A stretch of DNA of 64,000 bases from Gillisella vitis (GTDB taxonomy: Bacteria > Pseudomonadota > Alphaproteobacteria > Rhizobiales > Rhizobiaceae), in the NCBI GenBank assembly GCA_009744235.1, contig WPHV01000011.1, positions 1 to 64,000 of the forward strand, in the 5' to 3' direction. The notes under the pieces were generated by a model. The model searched no databases. It was given only the letters and a program-made list of their open reading frames with translations, and was not told the DNA's origin. Shown here in pieces: positions 15,124-23,260 of this stretch; position 1 is the first letter of the stretch, and each line of letters begins with the position of its first letter. Made by a program: the position numbers and the translations under genes.

Positions 15124-15157
15124 AAGGGCGTCGCGCCTTGCGACGCCTTTTGATTTT
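15124..15157 (+). terminator. Terminator-like hairpin just before the MFS gene
   Basis: GGCGTCGC / GCGACGCC (8-bp stem, GCCTT loop) flanked by A/T is followed by TTTTGATTTT. It ends only 18 bases before the MFS ATG, leaving no room for a promoter between, so it may act as an attenuator for that gene or as the end of the grxD transcript. Confidence 0.55.
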
Positions 15158-15174
15158 CCAGGACATGTTTTCCC

Positions 15175-16422
15175 ATGACAGCTCCCATTCGTTCCGCTCC
15201 AGCTGCCTTGCAAGGCATGAGCAAGCTGGAATTCGTCTTTCTCTGCGCCGCATTGATGGCAATGAACGCGTTGGCGATCGACATCATGCTTCCTGCCTTG
15301 CAGCAGATCGGCGAAGCCCTCAATGTCGTCAATGAAAATCACCGGCAATATGTCGTGACGTCATACCTGATCGGGTTTGGGTGCGCGCAATTGATCTATG
15401 GCCCGCTGTCGGATCGGTTCGGGCGGCGCACGCCGATGTTGATCGGTCTCATCGTCTATGTTCTGGCAGCACTGGCGATCACCATTGTGCCAAGCTTCGC
15501 CGGATTGCTGATCCTGCGCTTCATCCAGGGTGCCGGCTCGGCTGGAACCCGGGTCATCACCATTTCCATCGTGCGCGATGTCTACGGTGGCCGCCAGATG
15601 GCGGAGGTGATGTCGCTGATCATGATGGTTTTCATGATCATCCCGGTCGTCGCTCCCGGAACCGGTCAAATCATCATGTTCTTTGGCAACTGGCACCTGA
15701 TCTTCCTGTTCATTGCCGTCGGCGGCATTCTCACCAGCATCTGGATGCACATGCGACTTCCGGAAACATTGACCCCGGAAAACCGCCGGGAATTCACCCC
15801 CAAGGTGATCTTCGAGGGCTTCAAGATCGTCCTGACCAATCGCATCGCCTTGTTCTACACCTTGGCAAGCACCTTCATCTTCGGGGCGCTGTTCGGCTTC
15901 ATCAACTCTGCCCAACAGATCTACATGGGCATTTACGGTCTCGGTGTCTGGTTCCCCTTCGCTTTTGCTGGCGTGGCGATTTTCATGGCGCTGTCATCCT
16001 ACGTAAACTCGAAGCTGGTGGGTCGGATTGGGATGCGGCGCCTGTCGCATGCATCGCTTCTTGGTTTCATCACCATCAATGCCCTGTGGTTGCTGGCTGA
16101 AACCTTCGGGCCGACACCACTGCCCTTCGTTATTTTCATGGCTTTTTTCGCGGTCTCCATGTTCCAGTTCGGCTGGATCGGCGGCAATTTCCAGACGCTC
16201 GCCATCGAACCGCTCGGCCATGTCGCCGGAACCGCCTCATCGGTGCTCGGCTTCATCTCCACCGTCGGCGGCTCGGTCATCGGCGCCGTGGTCGGTCAAG
16301 CCTTCGATGGTACGGCTCGGCCCCTAGTCGCTGGCTATTTCATTCTCGGCGTGATCGGCCTGATCTTCGTGCTGATTGCCGAAAAGGGCAAGCTGTTCCA
16401 GCCGCATAACCCCAAAGTCTGA
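15175..16422 (+). CDS. MFS drug exporter, Bcr/CflA type
   Basis: The 415-residue protein has 12 hydrophobic segments and the loop 2-3 MFS motif G-P-L-S-D-R-F-G-R-R at residues 76-85. An early acidic residue inside the first membrane span (A-I-D-I-M-L-P-A-L) and Q-G-x-G-S-A-G-T-R in the fifth region fit the Bcr/CflA branch, which exports bicyclomycin, sulfonamides and other compounds by proton antiport. The substrate cannot be told. An in-frame ATG at 15217 is an alternative start. Confidence 0.88.
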   Translation: MTAPIRSAPAALQGMSKLEFVFLCAALMAMNALAIDIMLPALQQIGEALNVVNENHRQYVVTSYLIGFGCAQLIYGPLSDRFGRRTPMLIGLIVYVLAALAITIVPSFAGLLILRFIQGAGSAGTRVITISIVRDVYGGRQMAEVMSLIMMVFMIIPVVAPGTGQIIMFFGNWHLIFLFIAVGGILTSIWMHMRLPETLTPENRREFTPKVIFEGFKIVLTNRIALFYTLASTFIFGALFGFINSAQQIYMGIYGLGVWFPFAFAGVAIFMALSSYVNSKLVGRIGMRRLSHASLLGFITINALWLLAETFGPTPLPFVIFMAFFAVSMFQFGWIGGNFQTLAIEPLGHVAGTASSVLGFISTVGGSVIGAVVGQAFDGTARPLVAGYFILGVIGLIFVLIAEKGKLFQPHNPKV

Positions 16423-16439
16423 CAATCGGATATCCGAAC

Positions 16440-16476
16440 AAAAAAGCCACGGCAGATCACCTGCCGTGGCTTTTTT
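16440..16476. terminator. Strong bidirectional terminator
   Basis: AAAAAAGCCACGGCAG and its exact complement flank an ATCAC loop, giving a perfect 16-bp stem with T-runs on both strands. It lies between the converging MFS gene and the phosphatase gene. Confidence 0.93.
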
Positions 16477-16494
16477 ATTGGGTAATCGAAGTTT

Positions 16495-17316
16495 TCAAAC
16501 GTTGAAAATCTTTTCGCGCAATTCTGTCCAGCTCTCCTTGTCGGGGGCGATCAGCAGACCGCCGCTGGTGTGGTGCGGCAGGTATGCGGAGCCGTCGAAC
16601 CTAGCTGCATAGGCTCCCGATTCCTGAGCCATCAGCGTTCCGGCCAGATGATCCCAGGGCATCAGCTTGTTATACATGGCAAAATGCATATGGCCCTGGC
16701 AGAGAATACGGTATTCGTGGGCAGCACAGCGATAGCTGGTGAACAGCCGCACCTCGGCCAGATTAACCAGCAGCTTGCGGCGCGCCTCCAGCTCGAAAAA
16801 GCCGACATTGGCAATGCCAATCATCTGAGCAAGATCGGGTGCCGGGCGCACCTCCATCTTTTCCTGATTGCCATCGGGTTTGCAGAGCCAGGCACCGCTG
16901 CCCTTTTCAACGATTGCCCAATCATTGCCCATCGGGTCGTAAATCAGGCCCGCAACCGTTTCGCCATGGCGCACGACGCTGAGCATGACCCCGAACAGCG
17001 GCATGCCGGCAGCGAAATTGAACGTGCCGTCAATCGGATCGACAATCACGGCAAGCTCGGCATCCGCCAGCTTGTCGAGCAGAGCAGGATCTGCGGCAAC
17101 CGCTTCCTCGCCGATGAACACCGCATCCGGCATGAGTTCCTTGATACGGCTGTGGATCAGCCGCTCGGCAGCTTCATCAGCCTCAGTGACCAGATCGATG
17201 GCCTCGGTTTTCATCCGCACATCGCCCTCGCCCAGATTGCGAAAACGCGGCAGGATTTCCGTGACTGCCGCTTCCTGCAGAAGATTGGCAAGGGCTGCAA
17301 TGTCGATATCGGCCAT
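16495..17316 (-). CDS. Inositol-phosphatase-family enzyme, copy 1
   Basis: This 273-residue protein has the metal-binding motifs of the Mg2+-dependent, lithium-sensitive phosphatase family: G-E-E at 69-71, D-P-I-D-G-T at 93-98 and W-D-H-L-A-G near residue 222. Members remove phosphate from inositol phosphate, histidinol phosphate, PAP or sugars, and the exact substrate cannot be told from sequence. A paralogue lies directly upstream on the same strand (stop-to-start gap 28 bases), so the two are probably cotranscribed. Confidence 0.88.
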   Translation of the reverse strand: MADIDIAALANLLQEAAVTEILPRFRNLGEGDVRMKTEAIDLVTEADEAAERLIHSRIKELMPDAVFIGEEAVAADPALLDKLADAELAVIVDPIDGTFNFAAGMPLFGVMLSVVRHGETVAGLIYDPMGNDWAIVEKGSGAWLCKPDGNQEKMEVRPAPDLAQMIGIANVGFFELEARRKLLVNLAEVRLFTSYRCAAHEYRILCQGHMHFAMYNKLMPWDHLAGTLMAQESGAYAARFDGSAYLPHHTSGGLLIAPDKESWTELREKIFNV

Positions 17317-17344
17317 GTCTGTTCCTTTTAAAATGTCGTTCGTC

Positions 17345-18181
17345 TTATCGCGCCTGGATCACTTCGCGGAGGACCATCTCCCAACTGTCGCGATCCGGTG
17401 CCGTCAGGATGCCGCCGGTGATGTCGCCGGGACGATAGGGGCTGCCGTCGAACCGGGCTGTCACGCCGCCCGCCTCTTGGTGGATCAACACGCCAGCCAA
17501 ATGGTCCCAGGGCATCAATTTGTAATGGCCGATAAAATGGACCTTGCCGGTGGCAACCAGCCAATATTCATAGGCGGAGCAATTGAAAGCAAAAGCCATC
17601 TTGGTTTTGGTGAGATTACCGGCAATGCGGCGCTTTTCCTCACCCTTCAGTTCATTGATGGAAATCGTTCCCACCATGGACGAGAGATCGCAAGGGGCGG
17701 CCACTTTGACCGGCACGCGCTCGCCATTGGCGCGCAAAAACTGCGCACCGGCACCGCGAGAGGCCACCAGCGTATCGCCAAGCACCGATTCGTGAATAAT
17801 CCCCGCGACGGTCTCACCCCGCACCACGACGGCGAGATTGGTGGCATGCAACGGAAGGCCTGCCTGAAAATTGAATGTTCCATCGACCGGATCGATGACG
17901 AATGCCAGTTCGGCGTCCCTCAAGGCGTCGATCACGTCAGGATTGGTTTCGCAAGCCTCCTCTCCGACGATCAGTGCGCCGGGCCAGCGGGCGAGAAAGG
18001 CTTCCGTCATCTGTTTTTCCGACAGAAGATCGGCCTCGGTGACGAGATCGATAGAGGATTTCTTCTCGGATATATCGGAAACACCCAGACGCCGAAAACG
18101 AGGCACGATCTGGCTAGCGGCGGCGTCCTTGACGATTTGCAGGACGGCGTCGATATCACGGTCTTGAAACACGGGAGGCAC
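17345..18181 (-). CDS. Inositol-phosphatase-family enzyme, copy 2
   Basis: This 278-residue paralogue of the next gene has the same motif order: D-L-V-T-E-A-D at 45-51, G-E-E at 73-75, D-P-V-D-G-T at 97-102, W-D-H-L-A-G in the C-terminal third. The two copies share their general plan but differ in most surface residues, so they are likely specialised for different phosphate esters and not a fresh duplication. It follows ttcA in the same direction. Confidence 0.88.
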   Translation of the reverse strand: MPPVFQDRDIDAVLQIVKDAAASQIVPRFRRLGVSDISEKKSSIDLVTEADLLSEKQMTEAFLARWPGALIVGEEACETNPDVIDALRDAELAFVIDPVDGTFNFQAGLPLHATNLAVVVRGETVAGIIHESVLGDTLVASRGAGAQFLRANGERVPVKVAAPCDLSSMVGTISINELKGEEKRRIAGNLTKTKMAFAFNCSAYEYWLVATGKVHFIGHYKLMPWDHLAGVLIHQEAGGVTARFDGSPYRPGDITGGILTAPDRDSWEMVLREVIQAR

Positions 18182-18224
18182 TTTCTTAAGGCTGGTGAAA
18201 TGTCAAAAACTCGATGCGCCCGCC

Positions 18225-19112
18225 TTATGACGGCTTCGTGACAACCAGCCCGGAAAAATCAAAAAGTGCGGGATCAAGCAGATGCGAGGGGTTCACATGC
18301 GACAACGCCCGCAGCATCGCATCCTTGCGGCCCGGCATCTTGGCTTCGATCCCGGCCAGCATGTCCTTCATGGCGTTGCGCTGCAAGCCGTCCTGCGACC
18401 CGCAGAGATCGCAGGGAATGATTGGAAACTGCATGGCAGCAGCGAATTTGGCGAGATCGTCTTCCGCCGCATAGGCCAGCGGCCGCATCACGAACAGATC
18501 TCCCTCATCGTTCAGCAGCTTGGCCGGCATGGCCGCCAACCGTCCGCCATGGAAGAAATTCATGAAGAAGGTTTCGAGAATGTCTTCGCGGTGATGGCCA
18601 AGCACCAGCGCATCGCAGCCTTCTTCGCGGGCGATGCGATAGAGATTACCACGCCGCAGCCGCGAACAGAGCGAACAATAAGTGCCGCCCGCCGGGACCT
18701 TTTCCTTCACAATGGAATAAGTGTCCCGATATTCGATGCGGTGGGCAATGCCGATGGATTTCAGATACTCCGGCAGGACATGCTTGGGAAAATTCGGCTG
18801 GCCCTGGTCGAGATTGCAGGCGATCAATTCGACGGGCAGCAGGCCGCGCCATTTCAGGTCCATCAACAACGCCAAAAGGCCATAGCTATCCTTGCCGCCG
18901 GAAAGCCCGATAAGCCAGCGCTTCTGGCCGTTCAACATGCCAAAATCGTCGATCGCCTGACGCACGTGGCGCAGCAAACGCTTGCGCAGCTTGTTAAAGG
19001 AGACTGACTGCGGTGCGTCATTAAACAGCGGATGGCGGACGCTCTCCTGCCCATCCTCTACGTCATCTAATCCGGCGCGTTCCGCCCCGTTTCCCGCAAA
19101 AGCAAGATTCAT
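18225..19112 (-). CDS. ttcA: tRNA 2-thiocytidine synthetase TtcA
   Basis: TtcA thiolates cytidine 32 of certain tRNAs with ATP and a [4Fe-4S] cluster. The 295-residue protein has the PP-loop S-G-G-K-D-S at 71-76, the C-x2-C pair C146/C149 in Y-C-S-L-C-S-R and a later P-C-D-L-C with the third cluster Cys (about 240). [12 protein letters not shown] is the family core. The first 25 or so residues are variable. It leads a leftward group with the two phosphatase genes. Confidence 0.95.
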   Translation of the reverse strand: MNLAFAGNGAERAGLDDVEDGQESVRHPLFNDAPQSVSFNKLRKRLLRHVRQAIDDFGMLNGQKRWLIGLSGGKDSYGLLALLMDLKWRGLLPVELIACNLDQGQPNFPKHVLPEYLKSIGIAHRIEYRDTYSIVKEKVPAGGTYCSLCSRLRRGNLYRIAREEGCDALVLGHHREDILETFFMNFFHGGRLAAMPAKLLNDEGDLFVMRPLAYAAEDDLAKFAAAMQFPIIPCDLCGSQDGLQRNAMKDMLAGIEAKMPGRKDAMLRALSHVNPSHLLDPALFDFSGLVVTKPS

Positions 19113-19223
19113 GTGAGGATGCGGCCCTGTCCGCTGATTTGCTTAAACCAAGAATCGATGCTGAAGCAGCTCGTCCTTGAACAAATGTTGACTGCCGCCA
19201 CTGCCAATCGGGCGGATTTTCTC

Positions 19224-20006
19224 TTATTGGCGCATCAGCTCGGCAAATTCAACCTCGCGGGCCATCATCAGCCGGTCACGCGCCCGCAGGATCGCATCCG
19301 AATGGCCGGGATGGCACATGACAACCGCGTCACGTGGCGCATGGCTGCGAAAATAGCGAAGCGCATCGGCAAAGCCGTTCGGCTTGCCGCGCTCGTAAAA
19401 ACCGGTCAACGGTCCCTTGATCGTATAGCCCGCCGCCTGCATTTCCGCATTGAAGCCGCGTGCCATGCGCTGCACCAGGCTGATCTTGGCGCGCTGGGCA
19501 AGGCTGGTCGCCAGCCGTGCATCCGGCTCACCACGCAGCCAAGGACTGTTGCCGCGCGGGCTGATCAGCAGATCACGTCGCGCCACCAACCATTCCCGCA
19601 CGACGGGCAGGAAATGAATGTGTTGATGACCGTCGATATAATCAGGCACGCGGCCAATCACATCAATAAAAGCGTTGAGCTGCGCATCCAGCTCGCGTTG
19701 CAGCTTGCCTTTGTCGACACCGCCCATGAAGGATTGTGTCAGACGACGGCGGAAGGAGCACATGGGCTGCACACCGCTCAAAGGCAGGAAATTGGTCAGC
19801 GTCAGGTGCAGGCCGATGGCGCCGCCACATCTGTCGATCACTGGCAGCAACAGAGAAGCCTCGTCGCGCCAATCGGCAAACACGGTCATGCAGCCGGTGC
19901 CACGCACCTTGCCCTCGCTAAGCAGCGTCCTGATTGCCTGATTGACGCCCGGCGACAGGCCATAGCCATCGGCAACGATGCATAGCGGCGCCGCATTGAT
20001 TTTCAT
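19224..20006 (-). CDS. ChbG/HpnK (YdjC-like) carbohydrate deacetylase family protein
   Basis: From ATG 20006 the protein has 260 residues with the YdjC fold landmarks: an N-terminal A-D-G-Y-G-L-S-P-G motif (residues 12-20), G-L-H-L-T-L-T with one metal-binding His and Y-I-D-G-H-Q-H-I-H-F-L-P with more. Most members read A-D-D-F-G-x-S; here the second Asp is Gly, so metal binding or activity may be altered. Relatives remove acetyl groups from chitobiose or from hopanoid intermediates; the substrate here is unknown. A longer start at 20036 is possible. Confidence 0.8.
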   Translation of the reverse strand: MKINAAPLCIVADGYGLSPGVNQAIRTLLSEGKVRGTGCMTVFADWRDEASLLLPVIDRCGGAIGLHLTLTNFLPLSGVQPMCSFRRRLTQSFMGGVDKGKLQRELDAQLNAFIDVIGRVPDYIDGHQHIHFLPVVREWLVARRDLLISPRGNSPWLRGEPDARLATSLAQRAKISLVQRMARGFNAEMQAAGYTIKGPLTGFYERGKPNGFADALRYFRSHAPRDAVVMCHPGHSDAILRARDRLMMAREVEFAELMRQ

Positions 20007-20158
20007 ATCCGAGATCACGTTCAAGACTTGTCCCACTCCTGCAGGCCTTTTGCCCGCTATATCATAGTCACGGCATGAATGCGCGCCGAACTTTATGCCT
20101 ATCGACCCTGCATTCTCCAGGCATCACTTTTCACCGAAAAGCAAAAACCGCTCTCACA

Positions 20159-21085
20159 TCAATTTCCAAAAACCGACCAGCCGGTCCGGGTTGCCAGCAG
20201 TTCGAGCGCTTCCGATCCAAGCGCCGAATTGCCGACTTTGTTCAATCCCGGAGACCACACTGCAATAGAGGCCTTGCCCGGCGCTATCGCCAGGATGCCG
20301 CCGCCCACGCCGCTCTTGCCGGGCAAGCCGACATGATAGGCAAAATCCCCCGAGCCATCATAATGGCCGCAGGTCAGCATCAAGGCGTTGATGCGCCGCG
20401 CCCGCTTCGGCGAGACCACGGAAAAGCCACTAAGCGGATTTGTACCCCGGTTGGCAAGATACAGACCCGCATGGGAGAGTTGCACACAGCTCATCGCCAG
20501 CGCGCATTGATGGAAATAAACACCCAGCACCATCTCCACCGCGTGGTGCAGATTACCAAAACCGCTCATGAAATTGGCCAGTGCGAAATTACGGTAGCCA
20601 GTCGTCTGCTCAGACTGCGCCACCTTCCGGTCGATGGTAATGGTGTCGTCATCGGCCAGGAACTGCATGAAGCGCAGGAATTCACCGATGGCTTCGCGCG
20701 GCTTGTGTCCGGCCAGCACCATATCCGTCACAACGATGGCGCCCGCATTGATGAAGGGGTTGCGCGGAATACCATGCTCATGCTCCAGCTGAACGATGGA
20801 GTTGAAGGATGAGCCGGAGGGCTCTCGCCCGACCCGCTTCCACACGCCCTCACCCGTTTTTCCAAGCGCCAGCGTCAGCATGAACACCTTGGAAATGCTC
20901 TGGATGGAAAATGGCACTGCCGCATCGCCTGCGGTAAAGGTCTGGCCGTCGACCGTGGTGATGGCGATGCCGAATTGCTTCGGATCAATCGTCGCAAGCT
21001 CGGGAATATAGTCCGCGACCTTGCCTTCCCCAAGTCGGGGCTGCATCTCACCGACAATGTCGTCAACAATTGCCTGCAAATCCAT
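20159..21085 (-). CDS. glsA: Glutaminase A
   Basis: Glutaminase hydrolyses glutamine to glutamate and ammonia. From ATG 21085 the protein has 308 residues, the usual length, and the serine-dependent beta-lactamase-like fold: S-I-S-K (Ser63/Lys66) as nucleophile and base, [19 protein letters not shown] and G-x-S-G-V-G-G-G-I near the C-terminus. A start 30 bases upstream would add ten residues with no known role. Confidence 0.93.
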   Translation of the reverse strand: MDLQAIVDDIVGEMQPRLGEGKVADYIPELATIDPKQFGIAITTVDGQTFTAGDAAVPFSIQSISKVFMLTLALGKTGEGVWKRVGREPSGSSFNSIVQLEHEHGIPRNPFINAGAIVVTDMVLAGHKPREAIGEFLRFMQFLADDDTITIDRKVAQSEQTTGYRNFALANFMSGFGNLHHAVEMVLGVYFHQCALAMSCVQLSHAGLYLANRGTNPLSGFSVVSPKRARRINALMLTCGHYDGSGDFAYHVGLPGKSGVGGGILAIAPGKASIAVWSPGLNKVGNSALGSEALELLATRTGWSVFGN

Positions 21086-21194
21086 CTGGGTTCCCCATGC
21101 CGGGCTGTTGCTCATCCCGGCAGATGCATGACAGTCCGGTTTTTCGTGCAGAAGCCGACAGGCATCATTATCGAATTTTGCTGCGCTGCAAACA

Positions 21195-21222
21195 GAAAAA
21201 GCCGCCCGTAAAGGCGGCTTTC
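21195..21222 (-). terminator. Terminator after rpsD
   Basis: On the minus strand AAGCCGCC / GGCGGCTT with a six-base loop is followed by TTTTTC, about 20 bases after the rpsD stop. Confidence 0.88.
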
Positions 21223-21240
21223 TCGAATTTCAGATCGAAA

Positions 21241-21858
21241 TCAACGCGAGTAGAATTCGACGACCAGCTGCGGTTCCATGATGACGGCGTAAGGAACGTC
21301 CGTCAGGGTTGGTACGCGAACGAAGGTAGCAACCATCTTGTTGTGATCAACTTCGATATAATCGGGAACGTCACGTTCGGCGAGCTGCGTGGCTTCCAGA
21401 ACGATGGCCAGTTGCTTGGACTTCTGACGCACTTCAATAACGTCACCAGCCTTGCAGCGGTAGGAACCGATATTGACCTTGACGCCATTGACCGAAACGT
21501 GGCCGTGGTTGACGAACTGGCGAGCAGCAAACACCGTCGGCACGAACTTGGCGCGGTAGACGATGGCGTCCAGACGCGATTCCAGGAGGCCGATCAGGTT
21601 CTCGGAAGTATCGCCCTTACGACGGTTGGCTTCGTCGTAGGTGGCGCGGAACTGCTTTTCACGCAGGTCGCCGTAGTAGCCCTTCAGCTTCTGCTTGGCG
21701 CGCAGCTGCACACCGAAGTCGGAAAGCTTGCCCTTGCGGCGCTGACCGTGCTGGCCGGGGCCATATTCGCGACGGTTGACCGGGGACTTCGGACGGCCCC
21801 AGATGTTTTCGCCCATACGGCGGTCGATTTTATACTTGGAAGATGCGCGCTTGCTCAT
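21241..21858 (-). CDS. rpsD: 30S ribosomal protein S4
   Basis: S4 starts assembly of the 30S body by binding 16S rRNA. The 205-residue protein has the S4 N-terminal domain ([20 protein letters not shown]), the K-Q-K-L-K-G-Y-Y-G motif and the S4 RNA-binding fold (about 95-155: [22 protein letters not shown]). It is a single-gene unit with an AGAGGA ribosome site, a structured leader upstream and a terminator downstream. Confidence 0.98.
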   Translation of the reverse strand: MSKRASSKYKIDRRMGENIWGRPKSPVNRREYGPGQHGQRRKGKLSDFGVQLRAKQKLKGYYGDLREKQFRATYDEANRRKGDTSENLIGLLESRLDAIVYRAKFVPTVFAARQFVNHGHVSVNGVKVNIGSYRCKAGDVIEVRQKSKQLAIVLEATQLAERDVPDYIEVDHNKMVATFVRVPTLTDVPYAVIMEPQLVVEFYSR

Positions 21859-21954
21859 CGTATTTCCTCTTGTTGTTATTGGGCCTTTTAGAACCCATTT
21901 TGGGAAACACGCCCTCCTCTGGATCGCCTTTCGGCTTTCCTGACAGGCGGCTCA

Positions 21955-22020
21955 CACCTAAAAAAGCGGAGCCTCCACGGGACATGTCGTAAAAACACCG
22001 GGCGTTTCCACCCGGCGTTG
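21955..22020 (-). promoter_or_regulatory. Two terminator-like hairpins in the rpsD upstream region
   Basis: On the minus strand, CGCCGGG / CCCGGTG (8-base loop) is followed by TTTTT (21991-22018), and about 25 bases later GTGGA / TCCGC (GGC loop) is followed by TTTTTT (21961-21978). No minus-strand gene lies upstream, so these may be attenuator elements in the rpsD leader. If the promoter lies below 21960 they would be unrelated. Confidence 0.4.
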
Positions 22021-22189
22021 GACGGGTCTCTACGCAGAGCCGTCACAAATGTCAAGCACCGGCCTTGAACTCGTGGCAGGCCCGCCTCATTTACCGCTGT
22101 ATCAGCAGTTCCGGGCCCCTCTGACGCGAGTGCCGGATACCCGTGATGTCGGAACTGCAACAAAAACCCTCCGGCAAAGGAAACCCTCG

Positions 22190-23179
22190 ATGGATTTTCT
22201 TTGGGTCGATTTTATGGGCAAGCCAACATGGATGTGGCTTTTCTTCCTTGCAATCGTTCTATTTCTTCTGGTTCTCGATCTTGGTGTTCTGCATAAGAAC
22301 AGCAAGGAGATCGGCATGGCCGAAAGCTTTGCTTTCTCGGCCTTCTACATCACTCTGGGCGTGTTGTTCGGCGGCTGGATATGGTGGCAATCGGGTCCGC
22401 AAGCCGGACTTGAATATCTGACGGGCTTTGTCATCGAAAAAAGCCTGGCGATGGACAATATCTTCGTCATCGCCATGATCTTCGGCTATTTCGCCATCCC
22501 TCGCGCCTATCAGCACCGGGTGCTGCTCTACGGTATTCTCGGCGTGATCGTGCTGCGCGGCATCATGATTGCGGCAGGTGCGGCTATCGTCGAAAGCTAT
22601 CACTGGGTTCTGTATTTCTTTGCGGCCTTCCTGGTGTTTACCGGTGTCAAAATGCTGCTATCGGCCGACAGCCAATATGATGTCGCCAACAACCAGGCCT
22701 TGAAGCTGGCGCGGCGCTACCTGCCTGTCACCGACAAGTTGGAAGGCGACAGTTTCGTGGTGCGAAAGCAGGACGAAACGACTGGTAAGCTGAAAACCTA
22801 CATCACGCCGCTGCTTCTGGCGCTGATCATGGTGGAATTCGTCGACCTGGTGTTTGCGGTCGATTCGATCCCGGCGATTTTTGCGATCACCACTGATCCC
22901 TATATCGTCTACACCTCGAATATTTTCGCCATCCTCGGCCTGCGCGCCCTCTACTTCGCGCTATCCGCCCTTATCCACCGCTTCGCTTACCTGAAATATG
23001 CGTTGTCGGTCGTTCTGATCTTCATCGGCTCGAAGATCTTTCTTGCCGACATGCTGGGTATCGCCAAGATCCCGCCGCTGCTGTCGCTAACCATCACGCT
23101 GGCCATCCTGGCAGCTGGTATTGTTGGATCTCTGTGGGCGACCCGCAAGGACGAGAAAAAGGATGTTATCGAAGAGTAA
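22190..23179 (+). CDS. TerC/Alx-family integral membrane protein
   Basis: From ATG 22190, with AAAGGA upstream, the protein has 329 residues and 8-9 hydrophobic segments. Family marks are the L-D-L-G-V-L-H-K near residue 25, S-L-A-M-D-N-I-F-V-I-A-M-I-F around 85-98 and E-F-V-D-L-V-F-A-V-D-S-I-P-A-I-F-A around 215-231, with acidic residues inside the membrane. TerC/Alx proteins are linked to metal-ion (Mn2+) export and to protein metalation during secretion, and some to tellurite resistance. No other ter genes are nearby, so an Alx-like manganese role is more likely than tellurite resistance. Confidence 0.9.
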   Translation: MDFLWVDFMGKPTWMWLFFLAIVLFLLVLDLGVLHKNSKEIGMAESFAFSAFYITLGVLFGGWIWWQSGPQAGLEYLTGFVIEKSLAMDNIFVIAMIFGYFAIPRAYQHRVLLYGILGVIVLRGIMIAAGAAIVESYHWVLYFFAAFLVFTGVKMLLSADSQYDVANNQALKLARRYLPVTDKLEGDSFVVRKQDETTGKLKTYITPLLLALIMVEFVDLVFAVDSIPAIFAITTDPYIVYTSNIFAILGLRALYFALSALIHRFAYLKYALSVVLIFIGSKIFLADMLGIAKIPPLLSLTITLAILAAGIVGSLWATRKDEKKDVIEE

Positions 23180-23206
23180 TTTTCTCTCCAGCCAACAGCC
23201 AATATA

Positions 23207-23241
23207 AAAGAAGGGGCGACTTCATGAGCCGCCCCTTTTCT
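23207..23241. terminator. Bidirectional terminator between terC-like and sulP-like genes
   Basis: AGAAGGGGCG and CGCCCCTTTTCT form a 10-bp stem with T-rich flanks on both strands between two converging genes. Confidence 0.85.
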
Positions 23242-23260
23242 GTGTCCGACGTGACTTTAC

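Noticed and set aside
22190-23179. Tellurite resistance as role of the TerC-family gene
   Set aside because: No terB, terD or terE gene is nearby; lone TerC/Alx proteins are linked to metal-ion handling.
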